DNA of 64,000 bases from Prevotella sp. HJM029 (GTDB lineage: Bacteria; Bacteroidota; Bacteroidia; Bacteroidales; Bacteroidaceae): assembly GCF_000599605.1 (NCBI RefSeq), contig NZ_AZHT01000027.1, positions 62,001-126,000 of the forward strand, read 5' to 3'. Both the position numbers and the translations under genes were made by a program. Position 1 is the stretch's first letter. Every line of letters begins with the position of its first letter. This document shows positions 9,273-17,673 of this stretch, in pieces. The notes under the pieces were generated by a model. It was given only the letters and a program-made list of their open reading frames with translations, was not told where the DNA came from and searched no databases.

Positions 9273-9290
9273 TGTGTGTGTGTGTGTGTG
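9273..9290. repeat. (TG)9 dinucleotide repeat
   Basis: Nine uninterrupted TG units, (CA)9 on the minus strand, between the predicted promoter and the first gene of surface cassette 1. Tracts of this kind can change length by slippage. Confidence 0.9.
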
Positions 9291-9420
9291 TTTACACAAT
9301 TATTTGAATTGACCAAATCAATAGGCATAAAAAATGGGGCAAAAGTGAAATTCTTTTGTGCCGGAATTGCTACCTGGAATTGTTGCTTTGTCATATTCAA
9401 AACTTGCATCTTAACGGCTG

Positions 9421-9428
9421 CAAAGTTA
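9421..9428 (-). promoter_or_regulatory. -7 box, probable promoter of surface cassette 1
   Basis: The minus strand reads TAACTTTG with a TTG about 19 nt further upstream, an exact Bacteroidota-type promoter. It lies 54 nt past the mnmA stop and gives a leader of about 310 nt before the small peptide gene. No other TAnnTTTG box is seen in that leader. Confidence 0.5.
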
Positions 9429-9482
9429 CTTACTTTTTGAAAAACAATAACCTTTTCGCCCCATTTTTTTTCATCACCGAGA

Positions 9483-10598
9483 CTATAATGTAATCTCGCC
9501 CGAGCCGAAACAGCGGTGGTGGTGCTCGTCGTAGATGACGCAGAATTGGCCGGGGGCTACGCCGTGAATCTTTGCATCGGCATGGAGGATGAAGGAGCCT
9601 TCGCCCGTGGGTTCTAACCGCGCCGGCAGATAGTCGGGCGTGTGGCGTATTTTGAAACGTATGCGAGCGGGCAATGTGGGCTGCGCTGTGCCTTCGGGAC
9701 AATAGGTAGTGGCATGGAAATCGTGCACCTTGAACTGCTGCTGATAGGCCGTTTCGGGGTCGTAGCCGTGGCTGACGTAGAGGATGTTTTGCGCCACATC
9801 TTTCTTCACCACAAACCATGGTCCGCCGCCCAAGCCCAAGCCTTTGCGCTGACCAATGGTGTGAAACCACAACCCACGATGCCGCCCAATTCGCTGGTGG
9901 GTCTCCCACTCCACAATGTCGCCAGGCGCTTCGCCAAGATAGCGCTCGATGTATTCGTTGTAATTGATGTTGCCGAGGAAGCAGATGCCTTGGCTATCCT
10001 TGCGGCGTGCGTTGATGAGATGTTCGCGTTCGGCCACTTCGCGCACTTCGTCTTTCACGAAATGCCCGATGGGAAAGATGGCTTTTTGCAGTTGCCAACT
10101 ATAAATTTGCGCGAGGAAATCGGTTTGATCTTTCACAGGATCTGGGCTTGTTGTGAGCCATTTGCAGCCGTCAATCCATTCGGTTTGCGCATAATGTCCG
10201 GTGGCGATGAAGGCATAATCGTGGCCCATTTTCTCGTCGAAAGCGCCAAATTTGATGAGCCTATTGCACATCACGTCAGGATTGGGCGTGTAGCCGGCGC
10301 GCACCTTTTCCATGGTGTAGCGCGTCACTTGGTTCCAATATTCGCGGTGACAATCTACGATTTCGAGCTTGCAGCCATAGCGTTGAGCCACGGCTGTCGC
10401 CATCTCCACATCCTCTTCGCTGTTGCAATTCCATTCGCTTTGTTCCTCAGGACCAATCTTGATGTAGAAGCAATCGGGCTTCACGCCATGGCTCACCAAC
10501 TCGTGGAGCACCACACTGCTGTCGACACCGCCCGAGAGGAGCAGTGCAACGGGCTGCGCAGCGAGTGCGTTATAATCGATTTTCGATGTATGCGTCAT
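9483..10598 (-). CDS. mnmA: tRNA-specific 2-thiouridylase MnmA
   Basis: 371 residues. Installs the 2-thio group on wobble uridine 34 of tRNA-Lys, -Glu and -Gln. PP-loop SGGVDSS at 22-28 binds ATP; the catalytic nucleophile is C111 in NPDVMCNRL and the persulfide-carrying cysteine is C206 in QGICFLGN, so both are present. The C-terminal beta-barrel is recognisable (FHTIGQRKGLGLGGGPWFV). The length matches the family. The start overlaps the end of the YitT-family gene by 29 nt; last gene of the operon DUF308 - small protein - YitT - mnmA. Bacteroidota often have more than one MnmA-like gene; this one looks functional. Confidence 0.94.
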   Translation of the reverse strand: MTHTSKIDYNALAAQPVALLLSGGVDSSVVLHELVSHGVKPDCFYIKIGPEEQSEWNCNSEEDVEMATAVAQRYGCKLEIVDCHREYWNQVTRYTMEKVRAGYTPNPDVMCNRLIKFGAFDEKMGHDYAFIATGHYAQTEWIDGCKWLTTSPDPVKDQTDFLAQIYSWQLQKAIFPIGHFVKDEVREVAEREHLINARRKDSQGICFLGNINYNEYIERYLGEAPGDIVEWETHQRIGRHRGLWFHTIGQRKGLGLGGGPWFVVKKDVAQNILYVSHGYDPETAYQQQFKVHDFHATTYCPEGTAQPTLPARIRFKIRHTPDYLPARLEPTGEGSFILHADAKIHGVAPGQFCVIYDEHHHRCFGSGEITL

Positions 10599-11502
10599 TG
10601 TTTCCTGCTTGTTTGCTGATGCGTTTCCGCCCCACTTTCATGCGGTCGAAACCTAAACCATAAACGCCCGAAACGGCACTCTGGCTGACGAATGCTTGCG
10701 GATCAACATGTTCGATGATGCTAAAAATGTTGTGGCTTTCGTTCTGTTTGGCTATGATGAAGAGCATGCCCACACGCTTGCCCGAATAAAAACCTCGCGC
10801 ATCGATGATGGTGCAACCACGATCGGCCTCGTTGTTCACCAAGCGTCCAATCTCTTCATACTTGTCGGAAATAACAAAAAACTGCACCGACCGGCGCAAA
10901 CCATTCACCACCTTGTCGACCGTGTAGGACAGCACCACGAGCACGATGTAGCCATAGATGACTTTCTCCCAGCTATGGGTGACGAAATAGCTCGACGTGA
11001 TGACGCACAAGTCGCAAGCCAGAATGATGTGGCCTAAAGAGATGTCGCGATATTTGTTGATCATGGCCGCAATGACATCGCTGCCGCCCGTGCTGCCGTT
11101 GTGCAACAAACTCAGAGCCGAGCCAATGCCCATGAGCAAACCACCCACGACGCAAGCCAAGAACGGATCGTTTTGAAAAAATATCTTCTCACCAATCAAC
11201 GCCTGCCAAAATGTGGTGAAAAGTGTCAGGCAACCCACGCCATAAATGGTTTTCAAACAGAATTTAAACCCCAGCGTCTTCAACGATGCAGCCAGCAATA
11301 AAATATTGATGGCCACGTAGGTGTATTGCACGGGAATGTTAAAGCCCCAATAAACTACCGACGAGATACCTGGCAAACCGCCGATGGTGATGTGGTTGGG
11401 CAAGAGAAACACCACCCATCCCAAACTGCCGATGACCATGGCTAAGGCTATGGAGAGATAGTCTTTGAGCTCGTGCATGACGTGTTTATTCTCGTGTTTC
11501 AT
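10570..11502 (-). CDS. YitT family membrane protein (DUF161 + DUF2179)
   Basis: 310 residues. About five or six transmembrane segments in the first 210 residues (LSIALAMVIGSLGWVVFLL, YVAINILLLAASLKTLGF and others), with the family motif NGSTGGSDVIAAMINKY. The last about 85 residues form a soluble DUF2179 domain (RGCTIIDARGFYSGKRVGML). A predicted inner-membrane protein of unresolved transport or signalling role. The start codon lies 1 nt past the stop of the 49-residue gene upstream, and the 3' end overlaps mnmA, so it belongs to one tight operon. Confidence 0.88.
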   Translation of the reverse strand: MKHENKHVMHELKDYLSIALAMVIGSLGWVVFLLPNHITIGGLPGISSVVYWGFNIPVQYTYVAINILLLAASLKTLGFKFCLKTIYGVGCLTLFTTFWQALIGEKIFFQNDPFLACVVGGLLMGIGSALSLLHNGSTGGSDVIAAMINKYRDISLGHIILACDLCVITSSYFVTHSWEKVIYGYIVLVVLSYTVDKVVNGLRRSVQFFVISDKYEEIGRLVNNEADRGCTIIDARGFYSGKRVGMLFIIAKQNESHNIFSIIEHVDPQAFVSQSAVSGVYGLGFDRMKVGRKRISKQAGNNDAYIENRL

Positions 11503-11503
11503 T

Positions 11504-11653
11504 CTAATTTTCGATTAAACCTTTGGTGAGCATGTCATAATAGAGCGCCTCTAATTCGCCTTGCGACAACTGCTCAACAGCGTGCTCAATGCTGCGAATC
11601 AGTTCCTCGCGGCGCGCTTCGCCCGTAGCATTGAAATGTGAAAAATCAACCAT
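11504..11653 (-). CDS. Small 49-residue protein between DUF308 and YitT genes
   Basis: An ATG-to-TAG frame of 49 codons: MVDFSHFNATGEARREEL, then a helical stretch and LEALYYDMLTKGLIEN. No signal peptide or membrane segment; it should fold as one or two amphipathic helices. It fits exactly between its neighbours (21 nt after the DUF308 gene, 1 nt before the YitT start), and the spacing is what a real operon gene would show. I do not recognise a named family. It is short enough to be missed by length-filtered annotation. Confidence 0.72.
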   Translation of the reverse strand: MVDFSHFNATGEARREELIRSIEHAVEQLSQGELEALYYDMLTKGLIEN

Positions 11654-11674
11654 TGTTCTCTATGCGCTGCGGTG

Positions 11675-12322
11675 TTATGCTTCGTCGTCCTCGTGCTTCT
11701 CCTCGAGCAAAGTCTGTTCGGGAGCTGTAGCTCCATCGGTTTGACGAGCAGCTATGGCCTTGCGACAACGATAAATCTTCAATCCATCAATCAATTCAAT
11801 CACCCCATGGAGCAACAAACACCATCCCACGATGAAAAAGGGCGACGAAGCCACGGCCGACGGATAGGCGATGGCCACCACACCAATGATGAGAAGAATG
11901 GATGGCATGAGCCAATAAAACAGTCCCACCTTGACCACCTTGGCGATGGCAGCGAGGTTGGCATACTGATTGATGGAGCCAATGATGAGCAATGCAGCCA
12001 AAATAAATACCAAGGTTGTGATGAATGTGTCGGGCAGCAAAGCCAACACAGCTCCCAAAATGATGCTACCCACGGCTACGAAAGGGGTGAGCTGAAGCGT
12101 GTTCGAAGTGTCGCGCGCCGACGTTTCTACCTCGTCGGAAACTTGTTGTGTAGCTGCCGAGGCGGTATAATAGCCCACCAAGGCAATGATGCCGGCAAGA
12201 AAAAACAACACGCCGATGGTGATGACAATCCAGCGCACAATCTCTTCGCGATATTCAATGAGCAACACGCCAATGGCTATGGCACAACTGGCGCGGAAAA
12301 TAAAATTGCGTAAAAACTTCAT
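11675..12322 (-). CDS. DUF308 (HdeD-like) integral membrane protein
   Basis: 215 residues with five or six membrane segments arranged as repeats (WIVITIGVLFFLAGIIALVG, FVAVGSIILGAVLALLPDTF, FILAALLIIGSI, LLIIGVVAIAYPSAVASSPF), the layout of DUF308/HdeD-like proteins. The acidic C-terminal tail (LEEKHEDDEA) is cytoplasmic by the positive-inside pattern. First gene of the DUF308 - small protein - YitT - mnmA operon, with a promoter box 21 nt upstream. In enterobacteria HdeD relates to acid stress; that role is not shown here. Confidence 0.82.
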   Translation of the reverse strand: MKFLRNFIFRASCAIAIGVLLIEYREEIVRWIVITIGVLFFLAGIIALVGYYTASAATQQVSDEVETSARDTSNTLQLTPFVAVGSIILGAVLALLPDTFITTLVFILAALLIIGSINQYANLAAIAKVVKVGLFYWLMPSILLIIGVVAIAYPSAVASSPFFIVGWCLLLHGVIELIDGLKIYRCRKAIAARQTDGATAPEQTLLEEKHEDDEA

Positions 12323-12342
12323 ATGCTTAAAATCTTTAGCCG

Positions 12343-12350
12343 CAAAGTTA
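12343..12350 (-). promoter_or_regulatory. -7 box of the DUF308-mnmA operon
   Basis: The minus strand reads TAACTTTG, matching TAnnTTTG; predicted start near 12336, leader about 14 nt. Confidence 0.55.
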
Positions 12351-12479
12351 GCAAAAATATGCCAACCGGCTGTGCCTGCCTCGCTTTTTCTTGTGCTGCA
12401 TCAAAGAAATTGACGGCAGACTCCGCCCCCTTCCCTGTGCTCAGCAGCAACACCATGGGCTAAAGAAAATAAAAACGCC

Positions 12480-12750
12480 TTGCTAACAACTTAGCAAACG
12501 CCAAAATATTTTTTTGAGACTTGCTAACGATTGAGCAAACGCCAAAATAATTTTTTGAGACTTGCTAACAACTTAGCAAACGCCAAAATAATTTTTTGAG
12601 ACTTGCTAACAACTTAGCAAACGCCAAAATATTTTTTTGAGGCTTGCTAACAACTGAGCAAACGCCAAAATAATTTTTTGAGGCTTGCTAACAACTGAGC
12701 AGATGGCAAATGAAACTTTTTGAAGCTTGCTCAACATGAGCAAACACTAA
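12480..12750. repeat. Intergenic tandem repeat array 2 (41-bp unit, 6 copies plus a degenerate one)
   Basis: Copies start at 12480, 12521, 12562, 12603, 12644 and 12685, an exact 41-bp period, with a diverged seventh copy from 12727. Each unit is TTGCTAACAACTTAGCAA then ACGCCAAAATA, a T-run and GAGAC. The head is an inverted repeat TTGCTAA-caac-TTAGCAA. Some copies change one arm (TGAGCAA), and the final copy changes both arms so that TTGCTCA pairs with TGAGCAA. The array ends 9 nt from the stop codon of the ABC-F gene, so it is probably transcribed with it. Confidence 0.92.
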
Positions 12751-12758
12751 AAAAAACA

Positions 12759-14540
12759 TCAGGCACGCTCGGCAAGCTCCAACCAGCGCATGCCTTTCTC
12801 ATCGAGTAACTCCTTAATGACAGGCAAACGCTTGCTCTTCTCCGTCAGCTCGTCCACGCTGAGCTGCCCCGAGCAAAGCGCTTCCTCAAGCTGTTTCTGC
12901 TCGGTTTCGAGCGCTTCAATCTCTTTCTCCAACTGCTCAAACTCCCGTTTTTCATTAAACGAGAGCCGTTTGCGCGTGTCGTTATGATAATCGTTTTTGG
13001 GTTTTGCGCCTTTGTTGGCCTCCGCAGCAGGCGCATCGGTCTTGCTTTGCAGCGCCAACCACTCATGATACTGCTCATAGTTGCCCGGAAAATCTTGCAC
13101 CTCGCCCTGCCCTTTGAACACCAACAAATGGTCGACCACCTTATTCATGAAATAGCGATCGTGGCTCACGATGATGACACAACCCGGAAAATCTTGCAAA
13201 TATTCTTCCAACACCTGCAGCGTCTGAATATCGAGGTCGTTGGTAGGCTCGTCCAACACCAAGAAGTTGGGATTGCGCATCAGAATAGTGCAAAGATAGA
13301 GTTTGCGCCGCTCGCCGCCGCTGAGCTTATAAACAAAATTGTGCTGTTGCTCGGGGGTGAAGAGAAAATATTGCAAAAACTGGCTGGCTGTCATCCGCCG
13401 CCCACCACCCAAGTCAATCTCTTCGGCGATGTCGGTGATGACATCAATCACCTTTTGCTGCACATCAAATTGCAATCCGTCTTGCGAGAAATAGCCAAAC
13501 CTCACCGTTTCGCCAATGTCGAAACGACCGCTATCGGGCGGCACAAGTCCCAGCAACATCTTGATGAATGTTGATTTGCCGGTGCCATTGTTGCCCACAA
13601 TGCCCATTTTCTCGAAACGCGCAAAGTTGTAATAGAAATCTTTGAGAATGATTTTATCGGGCGCGAAAGCCTTGCTGACATATTGGCATTCAAAAATTTT
13701 CGAACCAATGTAAACGTTGCTGGCCTTGAGTCGCAACTGCCGTTCCTCAATGCGCTGCTTGGCCTTAGCCTCTAAATCATAGAAGGCCTCTTCGCGATAG
13801 CGCGCCTTGTGTCCACGTGCTTGTGGCATGCGGCGCATCCATTCTAATTCTTTGCGATAAAGATTGTTGGCACGCGCCAACTCGGCACGCGCATTGTCGA
13901 TGCGCGCCTGCCGCTTCTCCAAATAGTAAGCATAATTGCCACGATAGGTGTAGAGTGTATGATTGTCGAGCTCGAGGATGATGTTGCACACACGATCCAA
14001 GAAAAACCGATCGTGGGTCACCATCAACAGCGTTTTGTTGCCGCGGTTTAAATAGCCTTCCAACCACTCAATCATGTCAAGATCAAGATGGTTGGTAGGC
14101 TCGTCGAGGATGATTAAATCGGGCTCGGTGATGAGCACATTAGCCAAAGCCACACGCTTTTGCTGCCCACCGCTAAGCTCGCCCATAGGCTGTTGCAGAT
14201 TGGTGATGTGCAATTGTGTCAACACCTGTTTGGCTTTCAAAATCTTGTCGGGATTGCCTTCGTGGTTGAAACAAGCATCCAACACACTCTCGGTAGGCTC
14301 GAATTGGGGCGACTGCTCTAAAAAACCCACGCGCAAACCATTGCGATAAACGATTTCGCCACCATCCTTACCTTCGTGTCCGATGAGCATGGCGAGCAAA
14401 GTTGATTTTCCGGTGCCATTCTGTGCAATGAGCCCCACACACTGTCCCTCAGCAATAGAGAACGAGATGTTTTCAAACAAAACCTGCGCACCAAAACGCT
14501 TCGACAGATTTTGCACGTCTAAATAAGGAATTTGTGCCAT
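12759..14540 (-). CDS. ABC-F family ATPase (Uup/EttA-like)
   Basis: 593 residues, two ABC modules and no membrane domain. Module 1: Walker A QNGTGKST (40-47), signature LSGGQ, Walker B LIILDEPTNHLD. Module 2: Walker A NNGTGKST, signature LSGGERRK, Walker B FLVLDEPTNDLD. The linker between them is helical and basic (RMPQARGHKARYREEAFYD). The C-terminal about 65 residues are a coiled coil (NEKREFEQLEKEIEALETEQ), as in Uup. ABC-F proteins act on ribosomes or, for Uup, in DNA and replication quality control. The start overlaps the engB stop by 1 nt (TGATG), so the pair is translationally coupled. Confidence 0.9.
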   Translation of the reverse strand: MAQIPYLDVQNLSKRFGAQVLFENISFSIAEGQCVGLIAQNGTGKSTLLAMLIGHEGKDGGEIVYRNGLRVGFLEQSPQFEPTESVLDACFNHEGNPDKILKAKQVLTQLHITNLQQPMGELSGGQQKRVALANVLITEPDLIILDEPTNHLDLDMIEWLEGYLNRGNKTLLMVTHDRFFLDRVCNIILELDNHTLYTYRGNYAYYLEKRQARIDNARAELARANNLYRKELEWMRRMPQARGHKARYREEAFYDLEAKAKQRIEERQLRLKASNVYIGSKIFECQYVSKAFAPDKIILKDFYYNFARFEKMGIVGNNGTGKSTFIKMLLGLVPPDSGRFDIGETVRFGYFSQDGLQFDVQQKVIDVITDIAEEIDLGGGRRMTASQFLQYFLFTPEQQHNFVYKLSGGERRKLYLCTILMRNPNFLVLDEPTNDLDIQTLQVLEEYLQDFPGCVIIVSHDRYFMNKVVDHLLVFKGQGEVQDFPGNYEQYHEWLALQSKTDAPAAEANKGAKPKNDYHNDTRKRLSFNEKREFEQLEKEIEALETEQKQLEEALCSGQLSVDELTEKSKRLPVIKELLDEKGMRWLELAERA

Positions 14541-15136
14541 CAGAGTGTGTGGTTAATGGTGTCGATATAGTCGAGCACTTCGTCGCGCCCAAGTTTCTTC
14601 TCCGACGAGGTGATAAAATAAGGTGGCAGCGTTTCCCATCGATCCTTCAATGTGTTCATCCACTGCTGGGCATTCATTTTGGCCTTCCCCGGCCCCAATT
14701 TGTCGGCTTTGGTGAAGATGATGGCAAAAGGCACACCGCTCTCACCCAACCAATCGATAAATTCACGGTCGATTTTCTGAGGGTCGTGGCGCACGTCAAT
14801 CAACACAAAAACATTCACTAATTGTTTGCGTTGCAAAATGTAGCCCGAAATCATTTGCTCCAACTTCTGCTGCACCGTTTTCGAACGCTTGGCATATCCA
14901 TAGCCCGGCAAATCCACCAAATACCATTCGTCGTTGATGATAAAATGATTAATCAAAAGGGTTTTCCCCGGCGTGGCCGACGTCTTGGCCAGTCCCTTAT
15001 GGTTGCAGAGCATATTGATGAGGCTTGATTTCCCCACATTTGAACGCCCAATGAAGGCATACTCTATCTTGTCATCGTTAGGACATTTGCTCACTGTTGG
15101 GGCAGAGACTACAAATGCCGACTTCTTTATCTCCAT
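14540..15136 (-). CDS. engB: Ribosome biogenesis GTPase EngB (YihA/YsxC)
   Basis: 198 residues from the ATG giving [13 protein letters not shown]. GTPase needed for large ribosomal subunit assembly. G1 is GRSNVGKSS (30-38), G3 is DLPGYGYA and G4 is FTKAD; the TSATPGKT switch I text is typical of EngB. A longer in-frame start exists 22 codons upstream, but a TAnnTTTG promoter box lies between it and the chosen ATG, so the short form is favoured. Coupled to the ABC-F gene downstream; divergent from the oxidoreductase gene. Confidence 0.92.
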   Translation of the reverse strand: MEIKKSAFVVSAPTVSKCPNDDKIEYAFIGRSNVGKSSLINMLCNHKGLAKTSATPGKTLLINHFIINDEWYLVDLPGYGYAKRSKTVQQKLEQMISGYILQRKQLVNVFVLIDVRHDPQKIDREFIDWLGESGVPFAIIFTKADKLGPGKAKMNAQQWMNTLKDRWETLPPYFITSSEKKLGRDEVLDYIDTINHTL

Positions 15137-15157
15137 GCTCGAATTTATTTTTGTTTG

Positions 15158-15165
15158 CAAAGATA
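15158..15165 (-). promoter_or_regulatory. -7 box of engB
   Basis: The minus strand reads TATCTTTG, 22 nt upstream of the chosen engB ATG, placing the transcript start near 15151. Confidence 0.58.
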
Positions 15166-15177
15166 CAACAAAAATAT

Positions 15178-15185
15178 TATCTTTG
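15178..15185 (+). promoter_or_regulatory. -7 box of the Gfo/Idh/MocA oxidoreductase gene
   Basis: The plus strand reads TATCTTTG, predicted start near 15192, 19 nt before the ATG. It is back-to-back with the engB box 12 bp away, so the two polymerase footprints overlap. Confidence 0.58.
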
Positions 15186-15210
15186 CATTCCAAATTTGGC
15201 ATATATCCGT

Positions 15211-16194
15211 ATGAAACTAATTAGTTGGGGATTCATAGGTTGCGGCGAAGTGACCGAGAAAAAATCGGGACCGGCTTTCAACGAGGTTGAAGGTTCGCAT
15301 GTGGAAGCTGTGATGAGTCGCAGCGAAGAGAAGGTACGTTCCTACGCTGAACGACATCACATCAAGAAATGGTATACCGATGCGCAAGAACTCATCGACG
15401 ATCCCGAAGTCAATGCTATCTACATTGCCACACCACCCTCGAGCCACGCCACTTTTGCCATCATGGCTATGAAGGCAGGAAAACCGGTTTATGTGGAGAA
15501 ACCATTAGCGGCAAGCTATGAAGATTGTGCCCGCATCAACCGCATCAGCGAGCAAACAGGCGTACCATGTTTCGTGGCTTATTACCGGCGCTATCTGCCT
15601 TATTTCCAAAAGGTGAAAGACATTCTTTCACAACAGCTCATTGGCGAAGTCATCAACGTGCAAATTCGCTTCTCTGTTCCGCCACGCGATTTAGATGCAT
15701 CGTGCGCTAAACAGTTGCCATGGCGCTTGCAACCCGACATCGCCGGCGGCGGTTATTTCTATGATTTGGCTCCCCATCAATTAGACATTCTGCAACACCT
15801 CTTTGGCGTCATCACACGTGCCCACGGCTATTGCGCCAATCGTGCACACCTCTATCAAGCCGAAGACACCATCAGTGCTTGCTTCTTGTTTGAGAATGGA
15901 TTGCCCGGAAGTGCCTCCTGGTGTTTCGTCGGCCATCAGAGTGCCAAAGAAGATTGCATTGAAATCATTGGCGACAAAGGCTCATTGTCGTTCTCGGTCT
16001 ATAACTACGACCCCATCAAGCTCATCACAAGCGAGGGCGCCACGGAAATTGAAGTGCCCAATCCTTCGTTCGTGCAACTACCCATTATCAAAGCCGTCAT
16101 TCACGATTTGCAGGGCTTTGGTGTTTGCACTTGCACGTCGGTGAGTGCTACTCCTGTGAATTGGGTAATGGATCGCATCTTAGGAAAGTTATAA
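15211..16194 (+). CDS. Gfo/Idh/MocA family NAD(P)-dependent oxidoreductase
   Basis: 327 residues from the ATG of [20 protein letters not shown]. The N-terminal Rossmann fold shows [11 protein letters not shown] at 7-17 and the family signature VEKPLAAS; the second domain has the [15 protein letters not shown] motif whose D and H residues line the active site. Likely oxidises or reduces a sugar or inositol-like substrate; which one is not evident. An upstream in-frame ATG lies inside the divergent engB gene and before the promoter, so it is rejected. The stop overlaps the ATG of the next gene (TAATG). Confidence 0.88.
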   Translation: MKLISWGFIGCGEVTEKKSGPAFNEVEGSHVEAVMSRSEEKVRSYAERHHIKKWYTDAQELIDDPEVNAIYIATPPSSHATFAIMAMKAGKPVYVEKPLAASYEDCARINRISEQTGVPCFVAYYRRYLPYFQKVKDILSQQLIGEVINVQIRFSVPPRDLDASCAKQLPWRLQPDIAGGGYFYDLAPHQLDILQHLFGVITRAHGYCANRAHLYQAEDTISACFLFENGLPGSASWCFVGHQSAKEDCIEIIGDKGSLSFSVYNYDPIKLITSEGATEIEVPNPSFVQLPIIKAVIHDLQGFGVCTCTSVSATPVNWVMDRILGKL

Positions 16195-17285
16195 TGAATC
16201 TACGCAAGGTCCTCTTTTCCCTCGTTCTACTACTGCTTTCTATCGAGAGTTGGGCAGGAGACTCGCTTGCTACGCATCAAAACTTGTGGAACAAACTCTA
16301 CACGGTTGTGAAACGCTTCTCACAAATTGACACGGCATATATCGAACCTCAACGCTATAACTATGCCGCTATGCTCCAAAATACCAACACCTATGAGATG
16401 TATCGCATTTCCAATCGTCGACACCAAACACTACAACTCTCTCCACGCATGGGCTGGCGTGTAGGACCTTATTTTGGCTGGCGATGGATTTTCCTCGGCT
16501 ACACCATCGACGTCACCCATCTCAAAGGCGGCAACAAACGCAAAGAATTCGATCTAAGTTTATATAGTAACCAGTTGGGCATCGACCTTTTCTATCGCAC
16601 AACGGGTGACGACTATCACATACAACGCTTCACAGCAACCACAGCCTCCAATATTGACTTCGCACCCTTGCGTGGATTAAACTACAACGGACTCGAAGCC
16701 AACATTCGTGGTTTCAACCTCTATTATATCACCAACCACAAACGCTTCTCCTATCCTGCAGCCTACAGCCAAAGCACCCGACAACTGAGAAGCGTGGGTT
16801 CTCCCATCTTAGGCATTGGCTATATGCATCAAAAACTCGACATGGATTGGGTCGTATTGCAAAACATCATTGCACAACAAATGGGGAGAACCGTGCTTAA
16901 AGAGGTTTTGGGAAGCGACTCAACAGGCTGGTCAAAAACGCATGTGAAATATGATAACTTCTCTGTCTCGGGAGGCTATGCCTACAATTGGGTTTTTGCG
17001 AAAAACTTTCTTTTAAACGTGTCGCTGTCCGCTTCACTCGCCTACTTGCATACAATTAGTGAGACAGCAAAAACAAAAGTTTCCACTTTCGACGATTTTA
17101 ATTTCAACAAATTCACCATCGATGGCATCGCTCGCATGGGACTTGTCTACAACACTTCGCGTTGGTATACTGGTGCAAGTGCTATCTTCCACGCCTATAA
17201 CTACCACGAAAAAACGTTCTCTACCAACAACATCTTCGGCAATGTCAATGTCTATGTGGGCTTCAACTTCGGCAGAAGAAAGTAA
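16194..17285 (+). CDS. DUF4421 family outer-membrane protein
   Basis: 363 residues from [16 protein letters not shown], a signal peptide ending near SWAGDS. The body carries the DUF4421 text VGPYFGWRWIFLGYTIDV and LSLYSNQLGIDLFYRTTGDD, then amphipathic strands with aromatic ends and a C-terminus NVYVGFNFGRRK, consistent with a beta-barrel. Coupled by a 1-nt overlap to the oxidoreductase gene. Family function unknown. Tandem array 3 begins 40 nt after its stop codon. Confidence 0.82.
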   Translation: MNLRKVLFSLVLLLLSIESWAGDSLATHQNLWNKLYTVVKRFSQIDTAYIEPQRYNYAAMLQNTNTYEMYRISNRRHQTLQLSPRMGWRVGPYFGWRWIFLGYTIDVTHLKGGNKRKEFDLSLYSNQLGIDLFYRTTGDDYHIQRFTATTASNIDFAPLRGLNYNGLEANIRGFNLYYITNHKRFSYPAAYSQSTRQLRSVGSPILGIGYMHQKLDMDWVVLQNIIAQQMGRTVLKEVLGSDSTGWSKTHVKYDNFSVSGGYAYNWVFAKNFLLNVSLSASLAYLHTISETAKTKVSTFDDFNFNKFTIDGIARMGLVYNTSRWYTGASAIFHAYNYHEKTFSTNNIFGNVNVYVGFNFGRRK

Positions 17286-17324
17286 CCCTGCTTGGCTTGC
17301 CACCCAATTAGAATCTATATCGCC

Positions 17325-17600
17325 GTCGAAACCTTGTTTGCGACTATACATCGCTTGCAGTGCATCGTCGAAGCCTTGTTTTCGACTATACATCGCTTGC
17401 ATTGCATCGTCGAAGCCTCTTTTGCGACTATACATCGCTTGCAGTGCATCGTCGAAGCCTTGTTTTCGACTATACACGCTTGCAGTGCATCGTCGAAGCC
17501 TCTTTTGCGACTATACATCGCTTGCAGTGCATCGTCGAAGCCTCTTTTGCGACTATACATCGCTTGCAGTGCATCGTCGAAGCCTTGTTTGCGACTATAA
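17325..17600. repeat. Intergenic tandem repeat array 3 (42-bp unit, 7 copies)
   Basis: Copies begin GTCGAA at 17325, 17367, 17409, 17451, 17492, 17534 and 17576; the period is 42 bp except one 41-bp step caused by a small deletion near 17476. The unit reads GTCGAAGCCTTGTTTTCGAC then TATACATCGCTTGCAGTGCATC. Two centre types alternate irregularly: CCTTGTTTTC, which pairs GTCGAA with TTCGAC, and CCTCTTTTGC, which breaks one pair. It starts 40 nt past the DUF4421 stop and lies between convergent genes. No coding potential beyond frames opened by the period. Confidence 0.92.
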
Positions 17601-17673
17601 CATTATTGCACATCGCTGAAGCGTAAGCATTCGGAACAGTTGATGAATGGGAATATGACTTTCTCTCCTACTG

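Noticed and set aside
9117-9299. 60-codon minus-strand frame with HTHTHT text
   Set aside because: Formed by the (CA)9 tract; lies in the untranslated leader of cassette 1.
9642-10619. 325-codon plus-strand frame
   Set aside because: It is antisense to mnmA, which has complete catalytic motifs; the frame has no recognisable domain.
12480-12750. CRISPR array
   Set aside because: Units are contiguous and near-identical with no unique spacers between repeats, and no cas genes are present. The same applies to the other four arrays.
17034-17626. Overlapping frames with repeated MYSRKQGFDDA-like text
   Set aside because: Produced by the 42-bp array 3 and partly antisense to the DUF4421 gene; no independent support.
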